Assembly (NCBI GenBank): GCA_033961575.1
Contig: CM066730.1
Location: forward strand, 131,568,023-131,632,022
Reading direction: 5' to 3'
Source of the DNA: Aselliscus stoliczkanus
Lineage: Eukaryota > Chordata > Mammalia > Chiroptera > Hipposideridae
DNA length: 64,000 nt
The notes under the pieces were generated by a model, which worked only from the letters and a program-made list of their open reading frames with translations, did no database searches and was not told the origin of the DNA. The translations under genes were made by a program, and so were the position numbers. Positions 1-12,069 of the stretch are shown here, in pieces. Numbering within the stretch: the stretch's first letter is position 1; each line of letters begins with the position of its first letter.

Positions 1-840
1 CGTAAAACAGAAATAACTTCGTTGTTATCATGAGTAAATGAAATAAATGAGTAAATGAGATACCAAAGCAGGGAGTAGGTGGCTTCACACATAATAAAGG
101 GCTTATTAACAAACAATTATTGTTACAAATTAAAAGATATTTATGACGTGACTTTCACACATACTAAAAAATAAAAAATAAAAATAAATCTTTAAAAATT
201 GAGACAGGTGAAATTTTATCTTGCTTGTATCTGAAGTCAAAACATGCCATTAAATTCAAGTGTTGACATAGTTGCCTTATGCTTTTTCTGAAATAAGGTG
301 GAACATAAATAAATTAGCAGAGAATTTGTTAAAAGGTATGCTAACCTTATGCTAAATAAGAATTAAAATGTGGAAATGGCAACTATGTGTAAGTAGGGCA
401 CCTTTGAGTATTTTCCAGTTAGAGAAAACCACATATGTGTTCTTAATTGATTTGTGGCTAATTCTTTTACCGCACATAATGAGACCACAAGTCAAAATGA
501 AAATGCATTCTCAAACCGACATTAAACATAGTCACTAGGTAATTTAATTCTGCTTTTAAAGCCTACCCTTTCATTAGTACCTAGACCACAAAGCACTATT
601 TTAGGTAAAGAATTCAATAATAATGACTGACTGTACATTGGGACTATTTTTACATAAAGCTATATATTACAAAGTTTTTGAATTTCTTATTTCTATTTTT
701 ATGTGCGAATTCATACACAACAGATTATTTGTTGAAGGAAGTCAGCATGGTTTATATATGCTCTGAAGTTTCCCGGGCAGCTCACTCAACAGATTTTCAA
801 TAAACACTGCCAATTTATGGTAATAGTGGTGAATAGTGTC
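1..840. other. IL23R intron 4 (part), nothing recognised
   Basis: AT-rich sequence downstream of IL23R exon 4 in the gene's direction. I see no exon, SINE or intact transposon. IL23R exon 5 is not present, so intron 4 is longer than 5.2 kb. Confidence 0.5.
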
Positions 841-1760
841 CTCCACTTATTAATCACTCCTTCAACAATATTTCCTTAATACCCACTATGTTCCCAGCAC
901 TACTTTAGACACAGGGTCTACAACAGTGAACAAAACAGATGAATTCCCAACCTTCATGGAGCATACATTCTGGTAGAAACAAATAAATATGTATAGTGTG
1001 TCCTATGGTGATATATGTTCAGAAGAAAAATAAAGAAGTAGGGGTAGGGGGATTTTATGCTTTAGGGAGGTGTAAAAGGCCGATCTGAGAAGGTGACATT
1101 AGAGCCGTAAATAATCAAGTCGTGTGGCTCCTGGACAAAGAGCCTTCTAAGCATTTGCAAAGGCCCTGAGTCAGGACCTTGCTTGTCTCATTCAAAGAAT
1201 AGCAAGGAGGTCAGTGAGGCATATTTGAGGAAGGGAGCTAGAAAGGGATTCGAGAAGAGATCAGAGGGTTATGGAGGCAGGAGACATGCAGAAGGCATTG
1301 TAAGGTCACACAGGGCCACTGCACGACTCTGGTTTTGACTCTGAGTGAAATGGGAGATTTTGAGCAGAGAAGTGACATGATCTGATGTGCCTGTGAAAAG
1401 AATTACTCTGGCTATTTATGAATAACTAATAGGGCAAAGGTGGAGGCTAGGGCACCAGGTAGGAAGCTTTTGCACTAACTCAGAAGAGAGATGATGTGGC
1501 TTGGACCAGGATTACTATCTAGGTAGTGAAAAGATTTTAAAGCTAGAGATCCAGTAGGTTTTGCGGATCATTTGTAGAGAAGAATCCAGGTGGGTGTCAG
1601 TGATTTTGACCTGAATAGTTTAAAGGATGGAGTTGCCATTTACTGACAAGGGGAAGGCAAGTCTGGGGAAAGGAAACTGGGTGTTTGATTTTGCAAATGT
1701 TAACTTTGAGTTACCTTTTGGATTTCTAGGAGGAAATATTGAGTAAGATGCTAGATATAT
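841..1760 (-). repeat. LINE-2 (L2) remnant, antisense
   Basis: On the plus strand it starts with the reverse complement of the L2 3' tail (cactatgttcccagcac, then aacagtgaacaaaacaga). It continues through tracts typical of antisense L2 ORF2, such as aagtgacatgatctgatg and ggatggagttgccattta. The copy is old and diverged. Confidence 0.75.
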
Positions 1761-2578
1761 GGTAGCTGCAGTTCAGGAGAAATGTTACTGTTACTCTAAA
1801 AAATGTATGAGCTTTTCATGCACAGAGATTCTTTTTTTTTTTTTTAATCTCTAGAGTTTAAAACAGTGCCAAGAAGGCAAAATGCTAAATAAATATTTGC
1901 TAACTACTTGAATAGAATGGATTGAAGGGCCACCATCATTCATTCATTTTCATTTAACAAGTGTTTATTGAATAAAAGGCACTGTGCCAGATATTATAAC
2001 AGCTTCCAAGATATAGAAAGACTGTGTTTACAGGAAACTGTTGAGGGTATTGGGAAAATAGTAGGTAGATGTTTATTAGCATAATTCGTAAGAATTCAGG
2101 AGGGCATGTAAATGGCCATGCAACTCTGCTGGTGGGATCACTACAAAGGTACTGGAGAGAAAGAAAGTTCTTGCAGTAATGCAGACGCAATTCCTCTGCT
2201 TCATAACTTCAACCCAACACCAGAAGGAAACCCTTGTGGGCCCTATGCTGCCAGAGAGGGAACTCCACCCTTTTGCCATCAGTGAAACAAGTGGGAGGGC
2301 TGAGGTAAAATGCCTGTCAGTCTACGTGATTTTACTGGAAAATAGAACCACATGAGTTGGAAGTGAAACCTTGCAAATGCTGAGTTCTCTCTACCTATCT
2401 ACCAAAGTGGAAAATACATGAACAATCCAGGATCTAAAAGAGCCTTTTTAAACCTGATACTTACTACTTCAATGACAACATGTGTTATAAGTCAGCTTTT
2501 TCCTTGGAGGAAAGACCTTTTTGCTAGTTAGAAAAACTGATGTTCTCCTCTCTAATATTTTTCAATTCCTGGGTGTGT
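1761..2578. other. IL23R intron 4, short old repeat scraps only
   Basis: Contains short L2/MIR-like tail pieces: a sense one near 1865-1915 and an antisense one near 1940-2010. I see nothing else recognisable. Confidence 0.4.
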
Positions 2579-2708
2579 TTTTTTTTAGCTGCGCCATCCT
2601 GCTACCTGTTGGCAGCTCAGCTTGGGCTGGGCATCGAACTGCTGTTGCTCAGAGTTCAGCTTGCACTCTTGAGCGAGCTCTTAACCAACTGAGCCACTCG
2701 GCCAGCCC
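2579..2708 (-). repeat. tRNA-derived SINE, short form (type A)
   Basis: Read on the minus strand it has a tRNA-like head (ggctggccgagtggctcag, then ttggttaagagc) followed by caagagtgc and gctgccaacagg. It stops at aggatggcgcagct and ends in an A-tail. The internal A-box-like motif supports a tRNA origin. It lies in IL23R intron 4 in the gene's orientation. Confidence 0.88.
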
Positions 2709-3734
2709 TCCTGGGCATGTTTTTAATTTTAAGATGAACAGATGTTTATCTGTGCTTATAGGGGCTCATTCCTTGAATTTGTTAGAGGAGAGCATTCATT
2801 TTTTATGTTCATCTTTCATGCCCTCTTTAAAATATGATAAGATCTCATTAATCTATATTCCATTAATTCAGATTTCGAGTTAGGTTTGTCTGATTTGGGC
2901 TATAATTTACTGTTGGATTTCAGGAAAAACAGTGAAAAAAATTTAATATATATGACCTTTTATTATTTAACTAGACTGTGAAGGTAAAATGCAGGAAATG
3001 TCTATTTTTTGAATAATCACTTAACAAATATTTATTGAGCACTTACTATATTCCAGGCATTCTAGGCTCAAGCAATACAGCATTTAACAAAACAAACATA
3101 AATTACTGCCCACAATGAGTTTACATTCAAGTTTGAATAAATGAGTGAATTTACTATTGACATATGTACAACAGCTAGAAAATTAGTGTTACTTATTAGA
3201 GCATATTTAACATCTCTTTCTAGTAATCTGTCCAAAATTACTATATTACTTGAAAATAACATAAATAAAATAGTTTATAATATCCTATAAGTGATCATTT
3301 TTAAATGGCTTTACATTAATCTCTTTATCCAAATCAGTCAGGTTTTGAAGGTAGAACAAATCAAATAAACCTAGGAAGTCAGCCTTGAGTGTCATCATAA
3401 TATTTTAACACTGCCTTTTTGTTCTAAATATATTGACCATTTCCTATTTGCAAATCATTTCCCATAATTTGCTTTCTTATAAGTTTTATAACAACCCAGT
3501 ATGGCTAAATAATTTTTCTAAGATCACACAGCTAACAACCATGCCAGATAATGGTAGATTAAAGTACTAAGCTCCATCTATAATGCACTTGGATGAGAAG
3601 CCTGGAGGTATAGCCTCTGAGGATTACGGTCAATGTACAAGATTACAGAAGAGAAAAGTAGAAATAGCCTGGTTCCTTGGAAAGTCATTGAATTATCATG
3701 CCAGCTCAGTACTACCTATGACTATGGCCTGATA
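2709..3734. other. IL23R intron 4 with decayed L2 and MIR pieces
   Basis: Around 3015-3110 there is an antisense L2 tail (tttattgagcacttactat). Around 3455-3590 there is an antisense MIR core (aagatcacacagctaacaac). The rest is unrecognised AT-rich intron. Confidence 0.5.
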
Positions 3735-4190
3735 AAAATAAAGCCCCAATATGAATGGATCTAGAGGGTATTATGCTAGGGAAACAAGACAAACAGAGAA
3801 AGACAAATACCATATGATTTCACTTATATGTGCAATCTAAACAATAAAATAATGAACAAACAAAACAGAAGCAAACTCATAGATGCAGAGAATAAACTGG
3901 TGGTTGCCAAATAGAAGCGGGGTTGGGGGGCTGAATGAAACGGTGAAGGGATTAAGAAGTACATATTGGCAGTTACAGAATAGTCATGGGGATGTAAAAC
4001 AGGTTAGGGAATATAGTCGATAATATTGTAATAACTATGTATGGTGCCAGGTGGGTACTGGACTTATCAGGGGGATCACTTCATAAGTTATATAAAAGTC
4101 TAACCACTGTGCTGTACACCTGAAACTAATCTAATATTGAATGAAAACTGTCATTGAAAAATTAAAAATAAATAAACAAAAGGAACATCG
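3735..4190 (+). repeat. LINE-1 3' end, 5'-truncated
   Basis: Carries the end of L1 ORF2 plus 3'UTR: tatgatttcacttatatg, aactggtggttgccaaa, then gctgtacacctgaaactaat and an A-rich tail (aaaaataaataaacaaaa). It lies antisense to IL23R. It is useful as the comparison copy for the 3'UTR seen at 19014-19147. Confidence 0.85.
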
Positions 4191-5217
4191 ATAGGGTAAC
4201 CAACTTATCCCAGTTTTCCCACGACATGTTTCAAATTAATAGTTTTATTTCCATCTTTAACACTAGCAGGGGAGTCCAAAATAGACTGACATACACAGAT
4301 ACAGTTTAAATGTAACATAGAAAGTTTTGAACTATATAGATTGAGGAAGGGAACCTTTTCCTATTTTGCAGTTTCTGAACAGTAGAAATTAAACATATTT
4401 TCCCCCAATTTAATTTAGCATGAAGTAATATAACTTCATACTATGATCAACCACTTATCTTTAAGCATAAAACTTAAGAGATTTTGGCTGCATGATCATC
4501 TTGGCTCCTGTAGCCTGGGTATTGTTGGAGCATAACAAAAGATCGTTTATATGAATACAAAGCCCTCCTCAACTCTAAGTAGAAAGTGATTACGTTCATT
4601 CAGCTATTACTTTTAGTTTTAAAACTGTGTTCCGGGAACTCCCTTAGACTCAAGCAAACCAGGAAAGTTGGTCAGCCTATATAGACACCAAATTCAAGTT
4701 TCGGGGTCATTATTAATAATAATAGCTTTCATGAATTTAGTGCTAACTATGGACCTGGCACAAGGATGCACACTTTAAAAACCATATTCCACTTAAATAA
4801 TTAGAACAAACCTGTGCAGTAGGTTCTATTTTAGGCCTACTTTAAAGTAAAGAGAATGCAAGTTGAAGAGATCAAGTAAATTGCCCAAACCCTCAAAGGA
4901 GGTTAGCTCTGGGAATTAAAGGAAAGGTCCTTCTACAGCTATGTGGTGCTGTATCAACCATTGGCCCCTACCCCTAGTTCCCTACCAATGACTAAAAGGG
5001 TTAGGAAGATTATCAAACACCTTGTCCCATGGAGTGAAAATATTAGTGCCCCAAAAAGGATTTTGTAGCTTTACTGATCATAGTTATTAGAGGGTTGGAG
5101 ATAACGTGAGTGTGCAGTTAATGCCTGAGGCTGGCTTCTTGGATCCCTGTTGGAGGTAGAGCACTGGCTGAAATGCAGTGGAATTGCTCATGTTACCGTG
5201 CTGAGGGAGGAACCTAC
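4191..5217. other. IL23R intron 4, 5' part
   Basis: Includes a decayed antisense MIR around 4790-4925. The last bases next to exon 4 give the donor gtaggttc in the gene's direction. No other element is recognised. Confidence 0.45.
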
Positions 5218-5341
5218 CTCTTCACATACACCGCATACTTTGTGTCAATGTAGGTGGGTTTACCGGTATTCCAGGTACAAGTCATGTTGCCTGAATATTC
5301 ATAAATGACACAGGTTACCTTGTCAGGAACATCTGGTGGAT
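5218..5341 (-). CDS. IL23R: IL23R exon 4 (interleukin-23 receptor, D2 start)
   Basis: IL23R is the specific signalling chain of the IL-23 receptor. It pairs with IL12RB1 at the cell surface and drives JAK2/TYK2-STAT3 signalling in Th17 and innate lymphoid cells. On the minus strand this 124-nt exon follows the acceptor attgcag and precedes the donor gtaggt. It encodes PPDVPDKVTCVIYEYSGN, then MTCTWNTGKPTYIDTKYAVY. This is the beginning of the first fibronectin-III/cytokine-receptor module, about residues 123-163. The module's typical paired cysteines (VTC.., MTCTW) and an N-glycosylation sequon NMT are visible. The phase (2 nt left, 2 nt right) joins exon 3 to give Gly-Tyr-Pro-Pro. Exons 5 onward (rest of the ectodomain, transmembrane and cytoplasmic tail) lie outside the window. 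Confidence 0.96.
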
Positions 5342-6004
5342 CTGCAATAAAATGTATCACTTAGGAGCCACCACAGAAACACAGAGTTCTTTATAAAGTA
5401 GTTAGTTGATAAACTTTCCATTTTATCTGGGAAAATGGGTCAATCTCCACTCAGCATTTCTCATTCCATCCCTACCACCTCATCTTATAACCCACCCTGC
5501 CATCAAACATTGATCCTCTCCTTTGCATATTTTACTGTATTCTCCCTTCCTATGGGGTTACTAATATAATCAAGTTCCTCCCATTCAAAACAAACAAAAT
5601 AACCTCTCCCCTCAAATTCTCTCCCCTCAGCTTCCACTGTATCTTTCTCCTTTACTTAACAGCTAAACATTTTTTTTTTTTTTTTAGTAATCCATTTTAT
5701 TGGTCTTTTTCTTCATCTCCCATTTCCTGTTGAACCCCAAACAATCAAGATTTGTCCCTACAATTCCACCAAAACCACTGTTGCTAGGGTAGTTAATGAC
5801 TTTTTAATCAACAAATCCCATGGTCTCTGTGCAGTCAATATGGACATTGACCTCTGCAGCCCTTAATGTTTTGGTCACTCCCTTCTCGAAACCTCTGTGC
5901 CTTTTGGCTCCGGTAAAAGTGTTCTCCAAGTGTTTTTCTGCTACTCTGGAAAACTATCTTCTGCTCTGATACCTATTCCACTACTCACTTTAAAAGTTTA
6001 TGTT
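5342..6004. other. IL23R intron 3, nothing recognised
   Basis: Pyrimidine-rich intron with a T-run at 5670-5685. I see no exon or clear repeat. Confidence 0.4.
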
Positions 6005-6420
6005 CATACTTACAATGGAATATTATTCAAGCTTTAAAAAGAAAAGAAATTGTGACATATGCTACAACACAGATGAACCTTGAAGACATTCTGGTAAGTA
6101 AAATAAGTCAGACACTAAAGGACAAATACTGTATGATTTCACTTATATGAGGTATCTAGAACAGTCTAACTCATACAGACAGAAATTAGAATGTTGGTTG
6201 AGAGGCTGGGGATGAGGGGAAGGAGGAAGGGGAATTGTTTAAGTGGATACAGAGTTTCAGTTTTTCAAGATGAAAAGAGTCCTTGAGATGGGTTGGTGGT
6301 GATGGTTGCACAGCAGTGTGAATGTACTTAATGCCATGGAACTGTATACTTAAGAATGGTTAAATGGTACATTTTATGCTGTGTCTATTTTACCACAGTG
6401 GAAAAAAAAAAGGATTTTAA
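6005..6420 (+). repeat. LINE-1 3' end, 5'-truncated
   Basis: L1 ORF2 terminus and 3'UTR: acaatggaatattattcaag, tgatttcacttatatgaggt, gtggtgatggttgcaca, and cttaagaatggttaaatgg leading to an A-tail. It is older than the SINEs and antisense to IL23R. Confidence 0.85.
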
Positions 6421-7289
6421 AAAATTTTAGTAATCACAAAATTCTATTGCAAGGTTGTCTCTTTCTCCCTTCCCCACATCTCCTCAGCACTTTCTCTGAG
6501 TGGCCATATTGTGGAGAACATTGTTGGTTTTTGTCTGCTAGCACCGTTCCCTTTTCAGAACTGACATCTCCCTCACTTCTAACCTCATCCCCTCTTCCCC
6601 CCTGCCCCAAGGTCTCTCAGTCACTAGGTTTCACACCTAAGTGTGCCCTTGGCTTAGGCTGACTATTTCCCTTGGGAATGAAGAACACAGGACTCAAGAT
6701 GAACCAATCAGAATTCTCCAAGGGACTTTTTCAGGAGACATTGTAAAAGAGGCACTTTCTAACCCCCTGAAATTGCTAACTCAATTTGAGCTGTGAGTTG
6801 CTGGTGGTCATCTTGCTGTCATAGTGAAACAGTCTATTTAAGAATGAAGCCAACACAGAGGAAAACAAAACCCAAGAGATGGGAAAAGATCAGAGAGTTC
6901 TGATGACATTGTTTGAGCCCTTGGGGCCTGTGAAACCTATGAAACCCCAACAACTATGGAACAGCACCTGGAATTTTCAGTTACATCATCTAATAATGAA
7001 TTACCAAGATCAAGATAAAAAAAGAAGTATGGAAATATTGAGTTCTGATCATATACTCCCTTTTCAGGTGTACTCTCTCAGCTTGTGTCCACATGTGCAA
7101 CCCTGTCTGGGAAACTAGAATACTCAGAGAATGACCAGACAAATGGAAAGATGGAAACTCATAAAAAAAAAGTGCAGACATTTGTGCACCTGAAGTTATA
7201 CCCAAAGATTTATCTTAAATAAATCTTCACCTGTAAATCACCTACCAAGAATATCACTTGTAAAATAAGAAATAAATATATGATAAAAT
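6421..7289. other. IL23R intron 3, nothing recognised
   Basis: Moderate-complexity sequence. Its short open frames have no recognisable protein similarity and no supporting splice pattern. Confidence 0.35.
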
Positions 7290-7700
7290 CGACCCTCATT
7301 GCAAATTGAAACAATAGATATAATTTATAGTAATCAAATTGGCAAGGAGTTTGAAAAATGGTAATCCACGGTGTTGGAATGGACTCACGAAAATCCTCTA
7401 GCACACTTCTGGTGGGAGTGCAAAGCGGTACAACCTTTATGGAGAAAACTTTACATATCACCATCTTTAAAAGCTGGAGTAATAACTTGCAACCAAGTAA
7501 ATTTACATCTAGGAATGCACCCTTAATGAAATGTTCATAGATATACAAAAATATTTGGCTGAAAAGATGTGCCTCTTAAAGTATTGTTTATAATAATGAA
7601 AAAACAAATGGGAACAGACTTAATACCCCAAAATAAGGTTAAATAAACTATAATACACTCCTAAAATACATCCCTAAACAAAGTTGTAGAATACAATTTC
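7290..7700 (+). repeat. Old LINE-1 ORF2 fragment
   Basis: Follows the L1 ORF2 3' order: ctggtgggagtgcaaag, tatggagaaaactt, aaatttacatctaggaatgc, gcccttaataatg-like segments, and aaactataatacactcc. It is heavily diverged and partial. Confidence 0.65.
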
Positions 7701-7707
7701 AATATCT

Positions 7708-7710
<3 letters not shown>

Positions 7711-7799
<89 letters not shown>
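7711..7799. repeat. (AG)n microsatellite
   Basis: About 44 uninterrupted AG units abutting the L1 fragment. In IL23R sense this is a long CT tract inside intron 3. Confidence 0.97.
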
Positions 7800-7802
<3 letters not shown>

Positions 7803-10492
7803 AAACTTGAAAGACATATTTCAAATTATTAAAGAGGAATTCTGTTAGTGGTAAGATTATGGGATTATAGAGATGATGGATATTTCTTTTTACTGGTATA
7901 AATTTTTTAAAAAACTTTATACATTGAATGTAATTTGATTTTATAATTAAGAAATGTTTTCAAACAGTAAGAATACACTAAAGTACTTTAAAACATTTTG
8001 GTAAGTTGTAGCATTAAGTTGCAATGGGGAGAAATGGGATACCAGTAGGGTAAAGAAATCTTTAAATTTTATTTGAACCTTAAAGGAGGTAGCTATGGAA
8101 ATACAAATTTATGTCATTTTGAATATTAATTGAGTTATGGTCCCTCTATGATTACAGTGATTCGTGCAGAAGTTATTTTTTTCCTCTGTTTTCAGATAGA
8201 GAATATCATTGATTTAGCCATCATGAAAGACAACTGTCAATCTTTTGGAATATATTATTCCATAGCATTCTATATAAAGTAAATGCTCAGTGTTATAAAT
8301 GTTTGCTGGTTAATTAACTTGTGAAACATCAAATAGATTATATACACATATGCAAATAATCACAATATTTGTAAAATTAATGTGATGGGAATATGAGTAT
8401 GGTTTTGAGAGTAACACTGGATTGTTGTTAGATTTCATTGCCGGGTTATTCAATGTCCAAGAATAAACACCTGCTATACAGCCAGAAACTAGAGAATATC
8501 CTGAAATATACAAAGATGAGGCTTAACTTTTTGCTCTTTCCCTCCCCTATTATTGGGTCACTCATTAATATCAGGCCAAGTTTCTTATTCATTCAGAGTC
8601 TAGCCAATGGTCATTTTCTACTGAGAGTCTGTGATTCCCTCTTCTTTGAATTTCTAGCATTTAACACATTTTTGGTGCATAGCAAACTTAGTAAAGTGTA
8701 TTTCATGTATTGATTGGTTTGATTAATAAAATGATAGTAAGAAGATTTAAAATAAAGAGAGATCCAGTGCTTCTGGCAAAAATCACTCTTTAATTCCTTA
8801 CCCAAGGAGAGCACAGATCAGTCTAATAGTGCCAGTAATAATACTTAATAGAAATGTTAAAGATGAATATTGAGGGCTTTTATTGGATAACAAGTCTGCC
8901 TTCATTGAGACAAGTAAAGATCAAAGATGGTTAAAATTTTAGTCAAAGATATTTAATCTTTTAAATGCTTAAGTGGAAATAGGACTGTGCTATATATGGT
9001 TTGTTTTAATTTGGTGATTTAAAATGCTTAAAGACATCTAATAGTGTTTTATTCCATGCTTGGAGTTATTCGGATAGAACAAACTTCCCATAACCAGTGT
9101 GCATTAATCACAGATAGGAATCTAACAAGTGTTTAAAATTATTGCTAAAAATGAAAATTGTGATAATAATAGTTTGTGTTTCACACATTGCACATTAAAG
9201 TACAGAACATTTTCAATATATTTGGATAACTTTTCAGGGAAAGCTATGACTCATTTATCTTCTCTTTGTCTTTTATGACTTGTCACCAGTCTAAAAATGT
9301 ACACATAATCATTTTTTAAAAACAGTAACGATAAATTGACATAGTTAAAGCTCAGAGGACAAATATCCTGTGATCAAAGTGATCCAGTGAAAGCAATGTG
9401 ATTTCTAGAGTACCACAAAAACCCTCAAAAACCTTTTTCTTTTGACCTACTTAAATAGGAAGTTTTGTTTGCTAAGAATGCAGAACCCATTAACACTGGG
9501 TTCTTGAACCTAGGAGTTTGAGCAAATTTTACCTGACTATTACAATTTCATACTCATAACTAGAGGTCTGTGTAAGAAGTTACAACTCACAGAGTAAATA
9601 ATGTAAAGAGTGATGTTCTTTCTAAGTAGCCATTTGCAGAGAATAAGTGCTTCTGTTACAAGGCTTTAGAAGGGGAGCGAAGGCCATTCCTTGACCTTAA
9701 CCATCACCTGGTGATTGTGTTTGGGGGCAGAGGCCCTTCCTTAGCCAACTGTGGACAGCTGTTGGTAGTCATCTGTCACCCAAACTGCAACACAGGGAAG
9801 GAGGCCATATTTCTTTTGTCTCCTTTCTTCCTCTAGCTTAAATTTAAAGGGAACCTTTCCCCACAGCTGTGGAAGTTGCTTTCTTGCTCTCCGAAGAAAT
9901 TGTATATTATCTCAACACAACCTCACCCCCTACCCCCAAAGGATAAATACTAAAGCATTTCAGCATTATGGGTTATTTACATTTCCTGAGGATGTGGACA
10001 AGGTAAGGAGTCCTCATACATCAGATAAGATGCCTTTGGTTTCAATTCCCACAATTTGGGTCAAGTTTAGCATGTTATTAGTGGTTTAAAGCATACATTT
10101 GCCAACCTTATTCTTTGACTGAAAAACTCACTACTTTCTTTTCTACTACTTACTTTTCTTCCTCAGTTCACCCCTGCTACCTCGCATATTTCTTCTGTTT
10201 TTTTGAAAATCATGCAAGATCAGATGCCCAGAGTTAAGTAGGACAAGGCCTTATTTTGGAACAAAGAAACCTCCTAGTTTTCAGGCATCTACTCTAGGGC
10301 CAGGTGTTCTGGCTCTTGCTAGGTAAGGTCTGCAGGTGAGGAAGAAGAACTCAGATTTGATTCTCAAAAGTTTGGAGGAAGGGAGCATGGCAAAGACTCA
10401 CTAAAAATGGGCCCAGATGCTATAGAGAATGAATATATGGGCCCAAACAGTCCTGAACCTGTTGATCTCTTCTCGATAATATTAGGTTGTTG
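7800..10492. other. IL23R intron 3, no element recognised
   Basis: Mostly AT-rich sequence. The stretch 9660-9900 is less AT-rich and free of recognisable repeats, so it is the best place in the intron to look for conserved noncoding sequence. I have no direct evidence of function. Confidence 0.35.
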
Positions 10493-10558
10493 AAAAAGTC
10501 ATGACGTATTTTTTGTTTTTCGTTGCAAAAATACATCATGACTTTTCCAACAACCCAA
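10493..10558. mobile_element. Palindromic mariner MITE
   Basis: The two arms are near-perfect inverted repeats: ggttgttgaaaaagtcatga on the left, and gggttgttggaaaagtcatg when the right arm is read in reverse complement. A short loop separates them and a TA precedes the left arm. The termini (ggaaaagtcatgatg) match those of the mariner at 35864-37106, so this is probably a tiny non-autonomous relative. Confidence 0.85.
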
Positions 10559-11531
10559 AAGTAAAACCAAGAATTAAGTATATAATTATACAAATCAGCC
10601 CATATTACTCTGACTTAAAAATCTTCAGAATACTGTGAACACACACTGAATTCAGCAAATATTTTTAAGAGTAACTTGATAAATTTTTTTCTTAATCACA
10701 TGAATAAACACAATGATTCACAGTTGGGGCAGCGGGATTAGAAGCAGGGAATTGTATCAGAATCTCCCATGTTTTATCCAAAGGATGCATTTTTAAGGAT
10801 TTAGGCATATTGGCATTGTACTTTCAAGTGTATAATATGCTTTAAAATAAGTTATTATAATTGAGTGTTCACCACAGTGAATATAAGTTGCCTCATTTTA
10901 AAGATACGGAATTGAGGCTCAGATTGGTTAAGCAACTCATCTAAGGTCACAAAGTTGGTACGGAGTATAGCAGGAACACAAAGCTAGTTTTACAACTGTT
11001 TTTCTCCCTAAATCTTAACCTTAGAATTTCACAGTGGTGTCTCTTTCAAGGTTGATGATATTAGTTTGGAAGAAAAACAAACAAACAAGTAAAAAACAGA
11101 CAAAAGAGCAACATTTAAAACTGAGGCTGCTGCCTCTCATGTATGCTGTATCTGACCAGGCAAGTGTTGAAAATTGTTGTTGTTGTTGTTTTTTAATGCA
11201 TTGGTAACATTCAAAATTTGTAGAGTTCGCATTAAAAATTCCTATTTCTGTCTTCATTTGAAGAGTCAAAATATCTAGGAATATTGGGCCCTCACAAATG
11301 CTGAAACTGGGAGGTGGCTGTCCCCAATAGACAATATAAGTGCTTCCCTCTCTGCACAAATCCCACCAGCTTCCTTAATTCTTATTTTTCACCCATCTGC
11401 CTCCTGGAGACATTTAAGTTTGCAACTCCTGTATTAGACTAATATACGAAGTGAACTATAACAATTTGCATCTACAAGTTTCTTATTATGACCAGCTTTC
11501 ATTTGGACTTTGAATGCACCTCAACACTTAC
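10559..11531. other. IL23R intron 3, 5' part, with MIR piece
   Basis: Around 10865-10990 there is an antisense MIR core (gaattgaggctcagattgg, ctaaggtcacaaag). The remainder has no recognised element. The donor of exon 3 (gtaagtgt) lies at its right end. Confidence 0.5.
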
Positions 11532-11828
11532 ATCCAGAAGCAATGTCTTTTCCACATATCAATGTCTCTTGAAAATATCCAGGACATTCAGCAGTGCAAT
11601 GCATAGAGGCACGTGGTTCCAGAAAGTTGTTATACCAAAGCCGAGCTGTTGTTTTATTAATCCTTGTGATTTGAAACCTTTCTTTGACATGATTTTTATA
11701 AAAATAAAGTTTTCTTGGTTGACAGTTCTTTATTGCTGCTTGGCAATATATAGAGATATTCATACCCATCGTAAAAATTGTGGCTGGTTCTACCCAGAGG
11801 CGGCCAGAGCAGTTGATATTTGTAATTC
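11532..11828 (-). CDS. IL23R: IL23R exon 3 (N-terminal Ig-like domain)
   Basis: This 297-nt minus-strand exon has acceptor ttatttccag and a strong donor gtaagtgt. It encodes about residues 24-122, starting ITNINCSGRLWVEPATIF and ending LICGKDIASG. This is the D1 Ig-like domain that makes the main contact with the IL-23 p19 subunit. Cysteines in NCSG, YCQAAIKNC, HCTAEC and LICGK are present, as are N-glycosylation sequons NCS, NIS and NKT. Compared with the human protein as I recall it, the exon is collinear with no insertion or deletion. Substitutions include GRLW for GHIW and ASMHC for ASMYC. The first two bases complete the Gly codon begun in exon 2. The last base begins the Tyr codon completed in exon 4. 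Confidence 0.97.
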
Positions 11829-11934
11829 CTGGAAATAAGTAGATTAAAATAATAAATCCCATGTAAAACAGGAGATTCAGAAGAATATATTACTGCATTG
11901 AAAATGTATTCATTTATATTACCTAGATGATTTT

Positions 11935-12055
11935 GTTTTTGTTTTTGTTTTGTTTTTGATGTCAGTGTCACTGGTCCTCACATGTGGGACCTGAACCAGG
12001 GCCGGCCGCTGGCTTCCCAAGCCAGCTCTTAACCACCGCGCCACTCGACCGGCCC
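11935..12055 (-). repeat. tRNA-derived SINE, short form (type B)
   Basis: Minus-strand head ggccggtcgagtggcgcgg, then gttaagagctggcttggga and a B-box-like segment, ending in an A/CAAA-rich tail. It is flanked by a perfect 14-bp target-site duplication, acctagatgatttt, at 11921-11934 and 12056-12069. It sits 107 bp upstream of the IL23R exon 3 acceptor, in the gene's orientation. Confidence 0.95.
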
Positions 12056-12069
12056 ACCTAGATGATTTT

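Noticed and set aside
11488..11838. A 116-codon plus-strand frame over IL23R exon 3
   Set aside because: It is the antisense shadow of a well-supported IL23R exon.
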